Assembly (NCBI GenBank): GCA_026981975.1
Contig: JALSHV010000014.1
Span: 1 to 64,000 of the forward strand
DNA length: 64,000 bases
From: Aquificaceae bacterium
Lineage (GTDB): Bacteria > Aquificota > Aquificia > Aquificales > Aquificaceae
Direction of reading: 5' to 3'
Positions within the stretch are counted from its first letter, which is position 1; each line of letters begins with the position of its first letter. Shown in pieces: positions 18,875-26,644 of the stretch. Under the pieces are notes generated by a model, which saw only the letters and a program-made list of their open reading frames with translations, was not told where the DNA came from and did no database searches. The translations under genes were made by a program, and so were the position numbers.

Positions 18875-19516
18875 GATAGATTTCAACGCTTCTTCCCTTT
18901 GAATACAGGTGGGACACTTTCCACAAGGAGGTTCCGTTCCCTTATAGCAGGAGTAAGTTTTCTCAAAGGGAACTCCTAATTCCTTTCCTAAAAGCGCAAT
19001 TTCCCTTTTTGTTTTCCCTATGAAAGGAGTCCACAGATGAATTCTAAGCTTTCGCTTTGTCACCATTACAGAGCCAGCATTTAACGCTGCTTCCGCTGCA
19101 CTCACAAATTCAGGTCTGCAATCGGGATAAGGCGTATCAAGGCTGTGAACCCCTATACCTATGTGGTCTATTTCCAAGTAATCTGCAAAAGCACCAGCTG
19201 TTGCGATAAAGTTCAGATTACGCATAGGAACAGTAGTAGGCGGTGGTTCTTCAGAAGGATACTCTCCTTCCGGAACTTCGGAACTTTCGTCTATCAAGGG
19301 AGATCCTTTAAGACTTCTGTAAAGAGGCATATCTACAACTATGTGATCCTCAACATTTGCTAAACAGGCGAGTTCTTCTGCATACTTTAACTCCACCCTG
19401 TGCCTTTGACCGTAGTTAAAGGATATTGTCCACACCCTTGAGAATTCTTTGCGTGCAAGCCAAAGAAGTGTAGCGGAATCCATTCCACCGGAAAGAAGAA
19501 CCAAAATCTTGCTCAT
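18869..19516 (-). CDS. queC: 7-cyano-7-deazaguanine synthase QueC
   Basis: ATP-dependent enzyme of 215 residues making preQ0 for queuosine. The PP-loop SGGMDSATLLW is at residue 9, and the C-terminal zinc site is CYKGTEPPCGKCPTC. The open frame extends 70 codons further upstream across the pyrC start, but that part is antisense to pyrC; MSKILVLLSGGMDS at 19516 is the family's usual N terminus. Only 25 bp separate it from the divergent pyrC, so promoters must overlap the coding ends. Confidence 0.96.
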   Translation of the reverse strand: MSKILVLLSGGMDSATLLWLARKEFSRVWTISFNYGQRHRVELKYAEELACLANVEDHIVVDMPLYRSLKGSPLIDESSEVPEGEYPSEEPPPTTVPMRNLNFIATAGAFADYLEIDHIGIGVHSLDTPYPDCRPEFVSAAEAALNAGSVMVTKRKLRIHLWTPFIGKTKREIALLGKELGVPFEKTYSCYKGTEPPCGKCPTCIQREEALKSIL

Positions 19517-19541
19517 AATATTTATTCTAAGGGAGGATAAG

Positions 19542-20816
19542 GTGAAAAAACTTCTTCTAAAGGGAGGATACGTTGTAGATCCTTCCTCAAATTTAAAAGG
19601 CAAGCTGGACGTTCTTATACAAGGAGGTAAAGTGGTTAAGATTGAAAAGAACATAAACGCACACGATGCGGAAATCCTCAACGTAGAAGGTAAGATAATA
19701 GCTCCTGCATTTGTAGATATACACACTCATTTGAGAGATCCCGGGCATATATATAAGGAGGATATGCTTTCTGGAAGTAAATCGGCAGTTGCGGGAGGAT
19801 ATACCGCTCTCCTGTGCATGCCCAACACTTCTCCGCCAATAGATTCCCCTGAAACAGCTTCTTATATAAGGGAAAAGTCCACAAGACTTTCTCTCTGTGA
19901 AATATTCCCTGCGGGAACGCTGACCTTGGGAAGAAAAGGAGAAAAGCTTTCCGATTTCTATTCCCTAAAAGAAGCGGGTTGTTTAGCCTTTACAGACGAC
20001 GGCTCTACTCTTAGGAATTCTGATCTAATGAAAAAGGCTTTGGAAGTATGTTCTGAGTTGAAGGTGCCTGTTATGAATCACTGTGAAGATCCAGTTCTGG
20101 CAAAGGGAGAAGTAAACGAAGGAGAGATATCAGCTTTACTGGGTATCAAGGGCAGACACTCCTCTGCGGAAGAGATTATGATAGCAAGAGACTGCATACT
20201 TGCATACCATACAGGAGGACATCTTCACATTCAACATATATCCACTTCCCTCGCTGTGGAAATTGTAAAGTTCTTTAAAGAAAAAGGAACTAACCTGAGC
20301 TGTGAAGTAAACCCTTACCATCTTGTATTTACAGAAAGGGAAATTTTAAGATCAGGTGCGCAGGCTAAGGTAAATCCACCCTTCAGAAAAGAAAAAGACA
20401 GAGAAAAGCTCTTGGAAGCTCTTGCGGAAGGGATTATAGATTGCATTGCTACTGACCATGCACCGCACCACACTTCCGAAAAGGGATTAGTTGAAAAATC
20501 TCTGCCGGGTATGATATCCCTTCAAACAGCTCTTCCTATAATGCTTCAACTGGTAAGGGAAAAAATCATAACCTTAGAGAGAATGATAGAGCTTATGTCC
20601 GTCAATCCCGCCAAGATAATAGGTTTGGCAGAGAGAACGATTGCAGTTAACTCCCGTGCTGATATAGTAGTATTTGATCCTGAAAAGGAATGGATCTTAT
20701 GTGAAGATTCCAACTTTTCCAAAAGTAAAAACACCCCCCTGTGGAATAAAGAACTTAAAGGTAAAGTAATATACACCTTAAAGGAAGGGAAGATAGTTTT
20801 CAGAGATCCACAGTAA
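19542..20816 (+). CDS. pyrC: Dihydroorotase PyrC
   Basis: Zinc amidohydrolase of 424 residues closing the pyrimidine ring, class I like Aquifex dihydroorotase. The metal motif is DIHTHLRDPG (about residues 60-69), with the later ligands around MNHCEDP, HIQHIST and ATDHAPHH. The start is GTG 19542, supported by GGGAGG 5 nt upstream and the length match to the Aquifex enzyme; the open frame runs 31 codons further upstream only by crossing queC. In Aquifex the enzyme works in a complex with aspartate transcarbamoylase. The 3' end overlaps the V4R gene by 17 nt. Confidence 0.96.
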   Translation: MKKLLLKGGYVVDPSSNLKGKLDVLIQGGKVVKIEKNINAHDAEILNVEGKIIAPAFVDIHTHLRDPGHIYKEDMLSGSKSAVAGGYTALLCMPNTSPPIDSPETASYIREKSTRLSLCEIFPAGTLTLGRKGEKLSDFYSLKEAGCLAFTDDGSTLRNSDLMKKALEVCSELKVPVMNHCEDPVLAKGEVNEGEISALLGIKGRHSSAEEIMIARDCILAYHTGGHLHIQHISTSLAVEIVKFFKEKGTNLSCEVNPYHLVFTEREILRSGAQAKVNPPFRKEKDREKLLEALAEGIIDCIATDHAPHHTSEKGLVEKSLPGMISLQTALPIMLQLVREKIITLERMIELMSVNPAKIIGLAERTIAVNSRADIVVFDPEKEWILCEDSNFSKSKNTPLWNKELKGKVIYTLKEGKIVFRDPQ

Positions 20817-21279
20817 CTTCACAAGTTCCTTCACCCATAGCGTTGCACTTCGTTTCTACAGCTTTTACCTTATTTCCAAGGAAAGCTTCAAATACACCTG
20901 CTACAAAACCTGTTTCAAAGTGACATATCCTTGCACCTATATTTGGCATACCGGCACAAGTTATACACTCGTCAAGTTTAAGAACAGCTCTTTTCTGATC
21001 AATCTCCTCTACTGCCAAAAGCCCTATCTTAGAGTCTTTGACAAAGGTTTGAACGTTATCTATGTATCTGTTCAAGTCGTCATCTTTTAGTCGTTCTCCA
21101 AGCTCTTTGCCAAGTTCCCTTCCCGCATTCTGAAACAACACAACCGCTCCTTTTTCTCCCATTAAGTCCTTAAGGTATTCACCGGAGTAAATTCTGAAAG
21201 CTCTGAAGATCAATATAGGTATCTCCTCCCCCAAAACAGGTCTGTTAACGCTTCCTATAATGTTGAGCCAATCCCTCAT
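20800..21279 (-). CDS. V4R (4-vinyl-reductase) domain protein
   Basis: Stand-alone V4R domain of 159 residues, a small-molecule-binding fold found in XylR-type regulators and in bacteriochlorophyll and archaeal proteins. The conserved cysteine cluster is visible: CITCAGMPN, CHFETGFVAG, then TKCNAMGEGTCEV, which in the family suggests metal or ligand binding. It has no DNA-binding or output domain. It is the last of three compact genes after DUF2249 and hemerythrin-like genes and has AGGAGGG before the start. Inferred role: sensing or scavenging within a nitrosative or redox response. Confidence 0.82.
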   Translation of the reverse strand: MRDWLNIIGSVNRPVLGEEIPILIFRAFRIYSGEYLKDLMGEKGAVVLFQNAGRELGKELGERLKDDDLNRYIDNVQTFVKDSKIGLLAVEEIDQKRAVLKLDECITCAGMPNIGARICHFETGFVAGVFEAFLGNKVKAVETKCNAMGEGTCEVTVDL

Positions 21280-21303
21280 AATCCAGCCCTCCTATACACT
21301 TAC

Positions 21304-21735
21304 TTATCCGTCCCCTCCTATGTGTTCTAAGTCTTCACCTCTCATCATAGGGAAAAAGAGATTTTCTTCCTCTTGAAAATGATCCCTTACTAACTTGATC
21401 AAACTGAAAGCTTCCCTTCTTATAAGATCTGAGGATCTCTTTCCGTTTTTGAAGTCTTCCAACAGATCTTCCAGTTCAGCAACTCTATCCCTTATATTGT
21501 CATGGGCAAAGACCAAAGCTTCAGGATCAAAACGATGCTGAGTAAGTTTAGCAAGTTCCTGTTCTTCCCTTATAGCGTGATCTTCCACTTCTCTTTTCAT
21601 AACCTCAAGTAGTTTTTCTAAAGCTTTATCTAAAACATCTTTTTTAAGATCTTCTTCTATACGAGTAAGAGTCTCCAAAAACTCTCTGTGTTCCTTTAAG
21701 AGATCCTCTATTAGATTTCTGATTTTATCTTCCAT
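21304..21735 (-). CDS. Hemerythrin-like HHE domain protein
   Basis: Four-helix diiron protein of 143 residues. Metal-ligand motifs of the HHE family run LLKEHREFLE, DHAIREEQEL, VFAHDNIRD and VRDHFQEEENLFFP. Such proteins bind oxygen or NO or repair iron-sulphur clusters. It is flanked by DUF2249 and V4R genes, a combination frequently found with denitrification genes, and the nos operon is in this window. TATAAT lies 7 bp before the ATG with no ribosome binding site, so it may also be transcribed separately from DUF2249. Confidence 0.88.
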   Translation of the reverse strand: MEDKIRNLIEDLLKEHREFLETLTRIEEDLKKDVLDKALEKLLEVMKREVEDHAIREEQELAKLTQHRFDPEALVFAHDNIRDRVAELEDLLEDFKNGKRSSDLIRREAFSLIKLVRDHFQEEENLFFPMMRGEDLEHIGGDG

Positions 21736-21742
21736 AAATTAT

Positions 21743-21748
21743 ATTATA
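21743..21748 (-). promoter_or_regulatory. -10 box 7 bp before hemerythrin-like gene
   Basis: Perfect TATAAT on the minus strand within the 29-bp gap; no clear -35. The spacing to the ATG fits a leaderless transcript. Confidence 0.4.
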
Positions 21749-21764
21749 CGCTTATGTATAATAA

Positions 21765-21980
21765 CTACTTTCTCCAAATTCGTAAAAGATATCCCTCTTC
21801 TACTTCTTTAAGCTCATAAGAAAATCCCCATTTTTCTAACTTTGGAATTAAATTTACAAAAGGTTTTAATCCCAAGACTTCCAGAACTTCCCCTTCACCG
21901 AGTTTTTCCACTTCCCTTGCTATAATGACCATGGGTTGAGGCGGTTCTAAATCTCTTACGTCTAACTTTTTCACCTTCAT
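21765..21980 (-). CDS. DUF2249 small protein
   Basis: Protein of 71 residues with the DUF2249 opening LDVRDLEPPQPM and a TusA-like alpha/beta layout. The TusA cysteine is absent, as is usual for DUF2249. The family is often encoded beside hemerythrin-like proteins and NO-related genes, as here, but its biochemical role is unknown. TATATA at 21988-21993 lies 7 bp before the ATG; no Shine-Dalgarno is seen. Confidence 0.82.
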   Translation of the reverse strand: MKVKKLDVRDLEPPQPMVIIAREVEKLGEGEVLEVLGLKPFVNLIPKLEKWGFSYELKEVEEGYLLRIWRK

Positions 21981-21987
21981 GATTTTT

Positions 21988-21993
21988 TATATA
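21988..21993 (-). promoter_or_regulatory. -10-like TATATA 7 bp before DUF2249 gene
   Basis: TATATA on the minus strand ends 7 bp from the start codon, matching the spacing seen at other starts in the window that lack a ribosome binding site. No -35 is evident. Confidence 0.3.
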
Positions 21994-22099
21994 AACATCA
22001 TAACCTTATGTAAGTCAACCTAAGTTAGCGATAGAGCGTTCATTTTTTAAAATTGATTTTATACTCAAGAAATTAAAATAGTTTCAAGGAGGAAGAAAG

Positions 22100-24109
22100 A
22101 TGATAAAGGAAGAAATCCTTAATCTAATTGATCAGTATTTAGAATCAGCGGATCTTGCAAAACACAACGCCAATTTGGTTTACTCTCTACCCGCTATGGG
22201 TAATATACTATCCGGAGAGGTTATGAAGGAGTATATGTTGAAAAAAATACTGACAGAAGAAGAAAGACTTATGCACGAGGAGGGGTGGTGGTATCAACAT
22301 CAACTTGCACTGTTAGGTCCTTATTGTATAGGCTTCTCCGCAAGAGACATTGCCCTGAACGGACTTACCGCAAATACAAAAGTAATGCCTCGGTCACGTC
22401 CTCCCAAAAGACTCAGGAATCTCCTTGATCAGTGTGCTAACTTTATATGTCTTATATCCCAAGAGGTTGCCGGTGCAGTCGCTTTGAACGATCTTATAAC
22501 CATAGCAAGTTCATACGTGTGGTATGAGCATAAATATCAGGGTAGGCGATATACTCTTGATGAAATATCCCACGCTTTCCAAAGTTTTCTTTACAATATA
22601 AACCTTCCCTTCAGAAGCGGAAACAGCCCCTTTACAAATGTAACTCTTGAATTCGGAAAACCTGCTCCTTCTTTGGAAGAAGAGTTTATAGTTGTAGGAG
22701 GTAGAGTTCTTGATAATAGGTATAAAGACATACCCTCTGATATATACGACAAAGTTGCTCTCGGATTCCTACAAGCCATGTGGGAAGGTGATGCAGATGG
22801 AAAACCTTGGACTTTCCCCCTTATAACGGTTCAGATAACCGATAACTTTAACTTTGACGATCCAGTTTTTTTGGAATTCCTTGAAAATATGGATAAACAC
22901 GGAGGTGCTTACTTTGAAAACTTTCTCAGCAAACCTTTCTTAGACAGAGGGCTTGAACCCCGAAATCCTTATCTACAGAGAAGCTTTTGTTGTAGATTCC
23001 AAGTTGATTTAGGAGAAGTTTTAAGAGTTTCCAATACGGGTTCCGTTTTCGGGAATGCTTCAGGTGTTGGCTCCATAGGTGTTATTTCCATAAACTTTAA
23101 CCGCTTAGGTTGGATTCACAGGGGTAATAAAGAAAGTCTTTTTGAACATCTTAAGGATATCCTCTACAAAGCCAGAAATGTTCTTAATAAGAAAAGGGAG
23201 TTTATAGAAGAACACAAAGAGCTTTATCCAACTTTCTTCTACTATATGAAAGATCTTTCTACACTCTTTAACACTATATCGCTTCAGGGTGGACATGAAG
23301 GTCTTGTAAATTTCGGTTTTGCTCAATACGACAGCAAAGGGGATCTAATAGAGGAAAATTCCGGGCTTTTCAGTTCTGAAGGTTTAGCCTTTGCAAAGGA
23401 AGTAGCTGATTTTATTCTTTCTACCTTGGAAACCTTTATGAGGGAAGACGGTATTCCTTGGAACTTTGAATACGCACCGGGAGAAACAGCTGGTCCGAGG
23501 CTTGCCAAAAAAGATTTAGAATTTTTCAGAGACATATCACAAGGGAAAACAGAGCATTATAAACTTTACAGAGAATACTGGCTTGGTAAAATTGACGGTA
23601 TACCTCCTTATATTAAAGGAAGTATCAGCGGTTCCGGTGTCTTTCTTACAGCCGGTTTTCAGCCTCCTTACGATGCAGAATCCCTTACAAGACAGCTTGA
23701 AGTATCTTCTCACACCCAAAGATTTGCTACAGGCGGAAGTATTCAACACATCTTCTTGAATGAAAAACCAGATAGATACGCTGCTAGGAATTTTATAAAA
23801 AGGATTTTTGAAAACCTTCCTATTATTTACATAACTCTTACTCCTACCATGAGTATTTGTAATGCCTGCTCCGCTAAGATAGTAGGAGAATACACGGAAT
23901 GTCCCCATTGCGGTTCGGAAGATACTGTTATATACTCGCGTGTTATAGGTTATTACAGACCCATTGCTAGAAAAATAAGAAAAATAGATAGGGAAAATTA
24001 TCTGTATGAAGGTGAAGAAAATTACTGGCAGGGAGGCAGAAGAGCAGATTGGGTAACTCGGAAAAAAGCCCAGCTTTTTGATCTTATGGAAGCCATGCGA
24101 TGGGACTGA
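22100..24109 (+). CDS. nrdD: Anaerobic ribonucleoside-triphosphate reductase NrdD
   Basis: Class III glycyl-radical ribonucleotide reductase, 669 residues. C76 in GPYCIGFS is a likely active-site cysteine, and the FCCRFQVD segment near residue 299 supplies another. The C-terminal zinc ribbon is CNACSAKI...CPHCGS, and the glycyl-radical segment is SRVIGYYRP, with isoleucine where the Escherichia coli enzyme has cysteine before the glycine. The start has AAGGAGGAA upstream. nrdG follows with a 10-nt overlap. It makes deoxynucleotides when oxygen is absent, consistent with nitrous oxide respiration. Confidence 0.95.
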   Translation: MIKEEILNLIDQYLESADLAKHNANLVYSLPAMGNILSGEVMKEYMLKKILTEEERLMHEEGWWYQHQLALLGPYCIGFSARDIALNGLTANTKVMPRSRPPKRLRNLLDQCANFICLISQEVAGAVALNDLITIASSYVWYEHKYQGRRYTLDEISHAFQSFLYNINLPFRSGNSPFTNVTLEFGKPAPSLEEEFIVVGGRVLDNRYKDIPSDIYDKVALGFLQAMWEGDADGKPWTFPLITVQITDNFNFDDPVFLEFLENMDKHGGAYFENFLSKPFLDRGLEPRNPYLQRSFCCRFQVDLGEVLRVSNTGSVFGNASGVGSIGVISINFNRLGWIHRGNKESLFEHLKDILYKARNVLNKKREFIEEHKELYPTFFYYMKDLSTLFNTISLQGGHEGLVNFGFAQYDSKGDLIEENSGLFSSEGLAFAKEVADFILSTLETFMREDGIPWNFEYAPGETAGPRLAKKDLEFFRDISQGKTEHYKLYREYWLGKIDGIPPYIKGSISGSGVFLTAGFQPPYDAESLTRQLEVSSHTQRFATGGSIQHIFLNEKPDRYAARNFIKRIFENLPIIYITLTPTMSICNACSAKIVGEYTECPHCGSEDTVIYSRVIGYYRPIARKIRKIDRENYLYEGEENYWQGGRRADWVTRKKAQLFDLMEAMRWD

Positions 24110-24717
24110 AGTTTGCTTCCTTTCTCTACTCTTCAAAAGACGTTCCGGGTTCTTGGAGTTGTGTTGTATTTTTAAAGGGTTGTAACTTCAGATGTAAACA
24201 CTGCCATAACTGGCGTATAGTTATAGGAGAAGATAAAGAAGAAGTTCAAGAACAAAAAATTCTCAGAGAGTTGTCTTCCAATCCTTTTATAGATACCTTA
24301 GTCCTATCGGGAGGAGAGCCTTCTATTTATAAGGTGCATGAACTTAAAGACTTTTTCACAAAGGTAAAGGAGATAAATCCTCATTTGAGGATAAGAGTTG
24401 ATACCAACGGTTACGCACCGGACATTCTGAGAAGTATAAGAGATTTTATAGACGGTTTTGCTGTGGATATAAAAGCTCCCCTATCCCGCAAGGATCTTTA
24501 CAGTTACACAGCGGGTATAGATGTTGATATACAAAAAATAGAAGAGAGTGTAAGAATAGCGGAGGGACTTCCACTTACTATTTATAGGACTCCACACTAC
24601 CCATGGCTCTCAGAGAAAGATATAGAAGAAATAAGAGAGTTTACCTCTTCTTTAAGATCTCCTTGGTTTCTCAACGAATTTGTGGAAGTTCCCTCCTGTC
24701 CTTTCAACACTCAGTAA
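24100..24717 (+). CDS. nrdG: Anaerobic RNR-activating radical SAM protein NrdG
   Basis: Radical SAM activase of 205 residues that makes the glycyl radical on NrdD. The cluster motif is GCNFRCKHCHN (C-x3-C-x2-C), followed by the glycine-rich LVLSGGEPS and the DTNGY strand. It overlaps nrdD by 10 nt. The 3' 66 nt overlap the convergent radical SAM gene, so the last 20 or so residues are encoded antisense to that gene's end; the real end of one of them may be less conserved. Confidence 0.93.
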   Translation: MGLKFASFLYSSKDVPGSWSCVVFLKGCNFRCKHCHNWRIVIGEDKEEVQEQKILRELSSNPFIDTLVLSGGEPSIYKVHELKDFFTKVKEINPHLRIRVDTNGYAPDILRSIRDFIDGFAVDIKAPLSRKDLYSYTAGIDVDIQKIEESVRIAEGLPLTIYRTPHYPWLSEKDIEEIREFTSSLRSPWFLNEFVEVPSCPFNTQ

Positions 24718-25689
24718 CCTTCTGAAAAAAGCTTCCTTCGCTCCCTGATAACTGCCTCGTTCTTTAAGTTCAACGATTATAGCTTCTATAACTTCCAATT
24801 TTCTCTCGTAAGTGCAGTAGTCAGGTGCTATAAGATCGGGCTTATTTGCTTCGGCGGTTAATCTGTGTATTACTGTATTTTTAGGAAGGATTTCCAGCAT
24901 ATCCGCCGCACATTTAGCGTATTTTTCCAGAGGTAGGGGAGAAAATTCTCCTCTTTTAAACATCTCTCCAAGAACCGTATTCTTCATAACGTATATAGGG
25001 TGTATTTTGATTCCGTCAACTGGTAGAGAAGCTATCAGCTTTGCGGTTTCTATGTAGTCTTCTTCATCTTCTCCGGGAAGTCCTACTATGGTATGCACAC
25101 ACACTTTTAAGCTGTATTTTTTAGCTCTGAGAACAGCGTCTACAAGATCCGAAATTCCGTGCGCTCTGTTTATTCTCTTAAGAGTTTCAAAGTTTGCGGA
25201 CTGAAGTCCGAATTCTATCCAAACTTCTAATCCTTTTTCCCTGTAATAAGACAAGAGTTCTAAGACTTCATCGGGAACACAGTCAGGTCTTGTGCCTACA
25301 TCTATACCTACAACCCCTTCAAACTGAAGTGCGGTATCGTAAATTTCCTTCAAATAGTCAATATCTCCGTATGTATTTGTATAAGACTGATAGTAAATGA
25401 AAAACAAAGTTTTCTTCCCATAACGTTTCTTAGCTCTTTCTATTCCTTCTGTAATTTGCTCTTTCAAGGTAACCGCGGGAGAAAGGTGAGCAGGTCTTGA
25501 TCCTTTAAAGCAGTATATGCACCCTCCTCTTCCTTTAGAACCGTCAATGTTGGGACAGGAAAAGGGTAAAGCCACAGGTATTTTCTTTACCCTTCTACCG
25601 AAGTTTCTTTTTGCATAATCCCTGAAAAAGTATATAAGTGCTTCCGCCATCGGTAAATAGAATTTATGATAGATTAAAGTGAAGTCCAT
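24652..25689 (-). CDS. Radical SAM protein, YhcC/TIGR01212 family
   Basis: Radical SAM protein of 345 residues. The cluster cysteines are spaced as in the YhcC family, CPN then GGCIYC, followed by YYQSYTNTYG, EFGLQSAN and HTIVGLPGE, all family signatures. Function is uncertain; related Elp3-like proteins act on tRNA. M14 at 25650 is an alternative start; the longer form overlaps the divergent apbE start by 11 nt. Neither start has a clear ribosome binding site. The 3' end overlaps nrdG by 66 nt. Confidence 0.88.
   Translation of the reverse strand: MDFTLIYHKFYLPMAEALIYFFRDYAKRNFGRRVKKIPVALPFSCPNIDGSKGRGGCIYCFKGSRPAHLSPAVTLKEQITEGIERAKKRYGKKTLFFIYYQSYTNTYGDIDYLKEIYDTALQFEGVVGIDVGTRPDCVPDEVLELLSYYREKGLEVWIEFGLQSANFETLKRINRAHGISDLVDAVLRAKKYSLKVCVHTIVGLPGEDEEDYIETAKLIASLPVDGIKIHPIYVMKNTVLGEMFKRGEFSPLPLEKYAKCAADMLEILPKNTVIHRLTAEANKPDLIAPDYCTYERKLEVIEAIIVELKERGSYQGAKEAFFRRLLSVERTGGNFHKFVEKPRRS
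25665..25670 (+). promoter_or_regulatory. -10 box 8 bp before apbE
   Basis: TATGAT ends 8 bp before the GTG start of apbE, which has no ribosome binding site. No good -35 is visible. Confidence 0.35.
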
Positions 25690-26644
25690 ACTATTTGTAT
25701 TTTTACTTACAGCTTCTCTTCTAAAGGCTGGAGAATTCTACGGAGAAACCCGTATTCTGTGGGGAATACCTGTAACTGTAACTTTTTACATAAAAAGAGA
25801 AAACTCTCCTGAGAAAATAGCCAATTTATGTTTTCTCAAACTCAAGGAAATTGGTTATAAGTTAAACTACTACGATCCCAATAGTGAAATTTCCGCTATT
25901 AATAAAAACAGTGGTAAGCGTGCTGTTAAGGTTTCAAAGGAAACCTATGAACTTATTAAGAAAGCTCTTGCGGTTTCAAAAATGACAAAGGGTGCTTTTG
26001 ATATTACTGTAAGACCGCTTTTCAATCTGTGGGATTTTAAAAAAAAGAAAATCCCTTCCACTCAAGAACTTATCAAGGCGAAGGAAAAGGTAAGTTACCG
26101 AAGTATTGTTCTTGATCAGATAACAAAAAGTGTATTCCTTACCAAAGAAGGCATGGAAATAGATGTAGGTGGAATAGTAAAAGGATTTATGGCAGATATC
26201 TGTGTAGATATCCTTAAAAACAGTGGAGCCTACGCAGGTATGGTTGCTGTAGGAGGGGATATAAAGGTTTTCGGAAAGAAAAAAGGTAACAGACTTTGGA
26301 AAATCGGTATAAGAAAGCCTCGCGGGAATGGTATTGTGGCATTTTTAGAAATCACCGACGTTGCCATATCAACCTCCGGAGATTACGAAAGATTCTTTGT
26401 AAAGGAAGGAAAACGCTATCACCATATAATAGATCCGCATACAGGCTTTCCCGCAAAAGGGATAAGGAGTGTAACAGTTATAGCAAAAGAAGGAGCTTTA
26501 GCGGACGCTTTGGCTACTGCTTTATTTGTTTTAGGACTCAAAAAGGCAAAATCATTGCCTGTTGAATTCGTTATTGTAGACTCCTCTGGCAAAGTTCACA
26601 TAAGTGCAGGATTAAGGAATAAAGTCTTTATAACTGCTCCCTAA
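25679..26644 (+). CDS. apbE: FAD:protein FMN transferase ApbE
   Basis: Exported flavin transferase of 321 residues that cuts FAD and attaches FMN to a threonine of target proteins. Residues 1-17 form a signal peptide. YYDPNSEISAIN, DVGGIVKGFMAD, AVGGDI and the HHIIDPHTGFPA motif are all ApbE features. It is convergent with the end of the nos operon, overlapping by 17 nt. The NosR-like protein at 38425 has a matching FMN attachment site, so this is the likely NosX-equivalent. GTG start. Confidence 0.95.
   Translation: MKSILFVFLLTASLLKAGEFYGETRILWGIPVTVTFYIKRENSPEKIANLCFLKLKEIGYKLNYYDPNSEISAINKNSGKRAVKVSKETYELIKKALAVSKMTKGAFDITVRPLFNLWDFKKKKIPSTQELIKAKEKVSYRSIVLDQITKSVFLTKEGMEIDVGGIVKGFMADICVDILKNSGAYAGMVAVGGDIKVFGKKKGNRLWKIGIRKPRGNGIVAFLEITDVAISTSGDYERFFVKEGKRYHHIIDPHTGFPAKGIRSVTVIAKEGALADALATALFVLGLKKAKSLPVEFVIVDSSGKVHISAGLRNKVFITAP

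Noticed and set aside
19517-19726. Seventy-codon N-terminal extension of queC
   Set aside because: It runs antisense through pyrC's start and ribosome binding site; QueC proteins begin at the PP-loop as found at 19516.
22053-22068. FNR/DNR-like site TTGA-N8-TCAA before nrdD
   Set aside because: The half-sites are two bases too far apart for the TTGAT-N4-ATCAA consensus, and AT-rich sequence makes chance matches likely.
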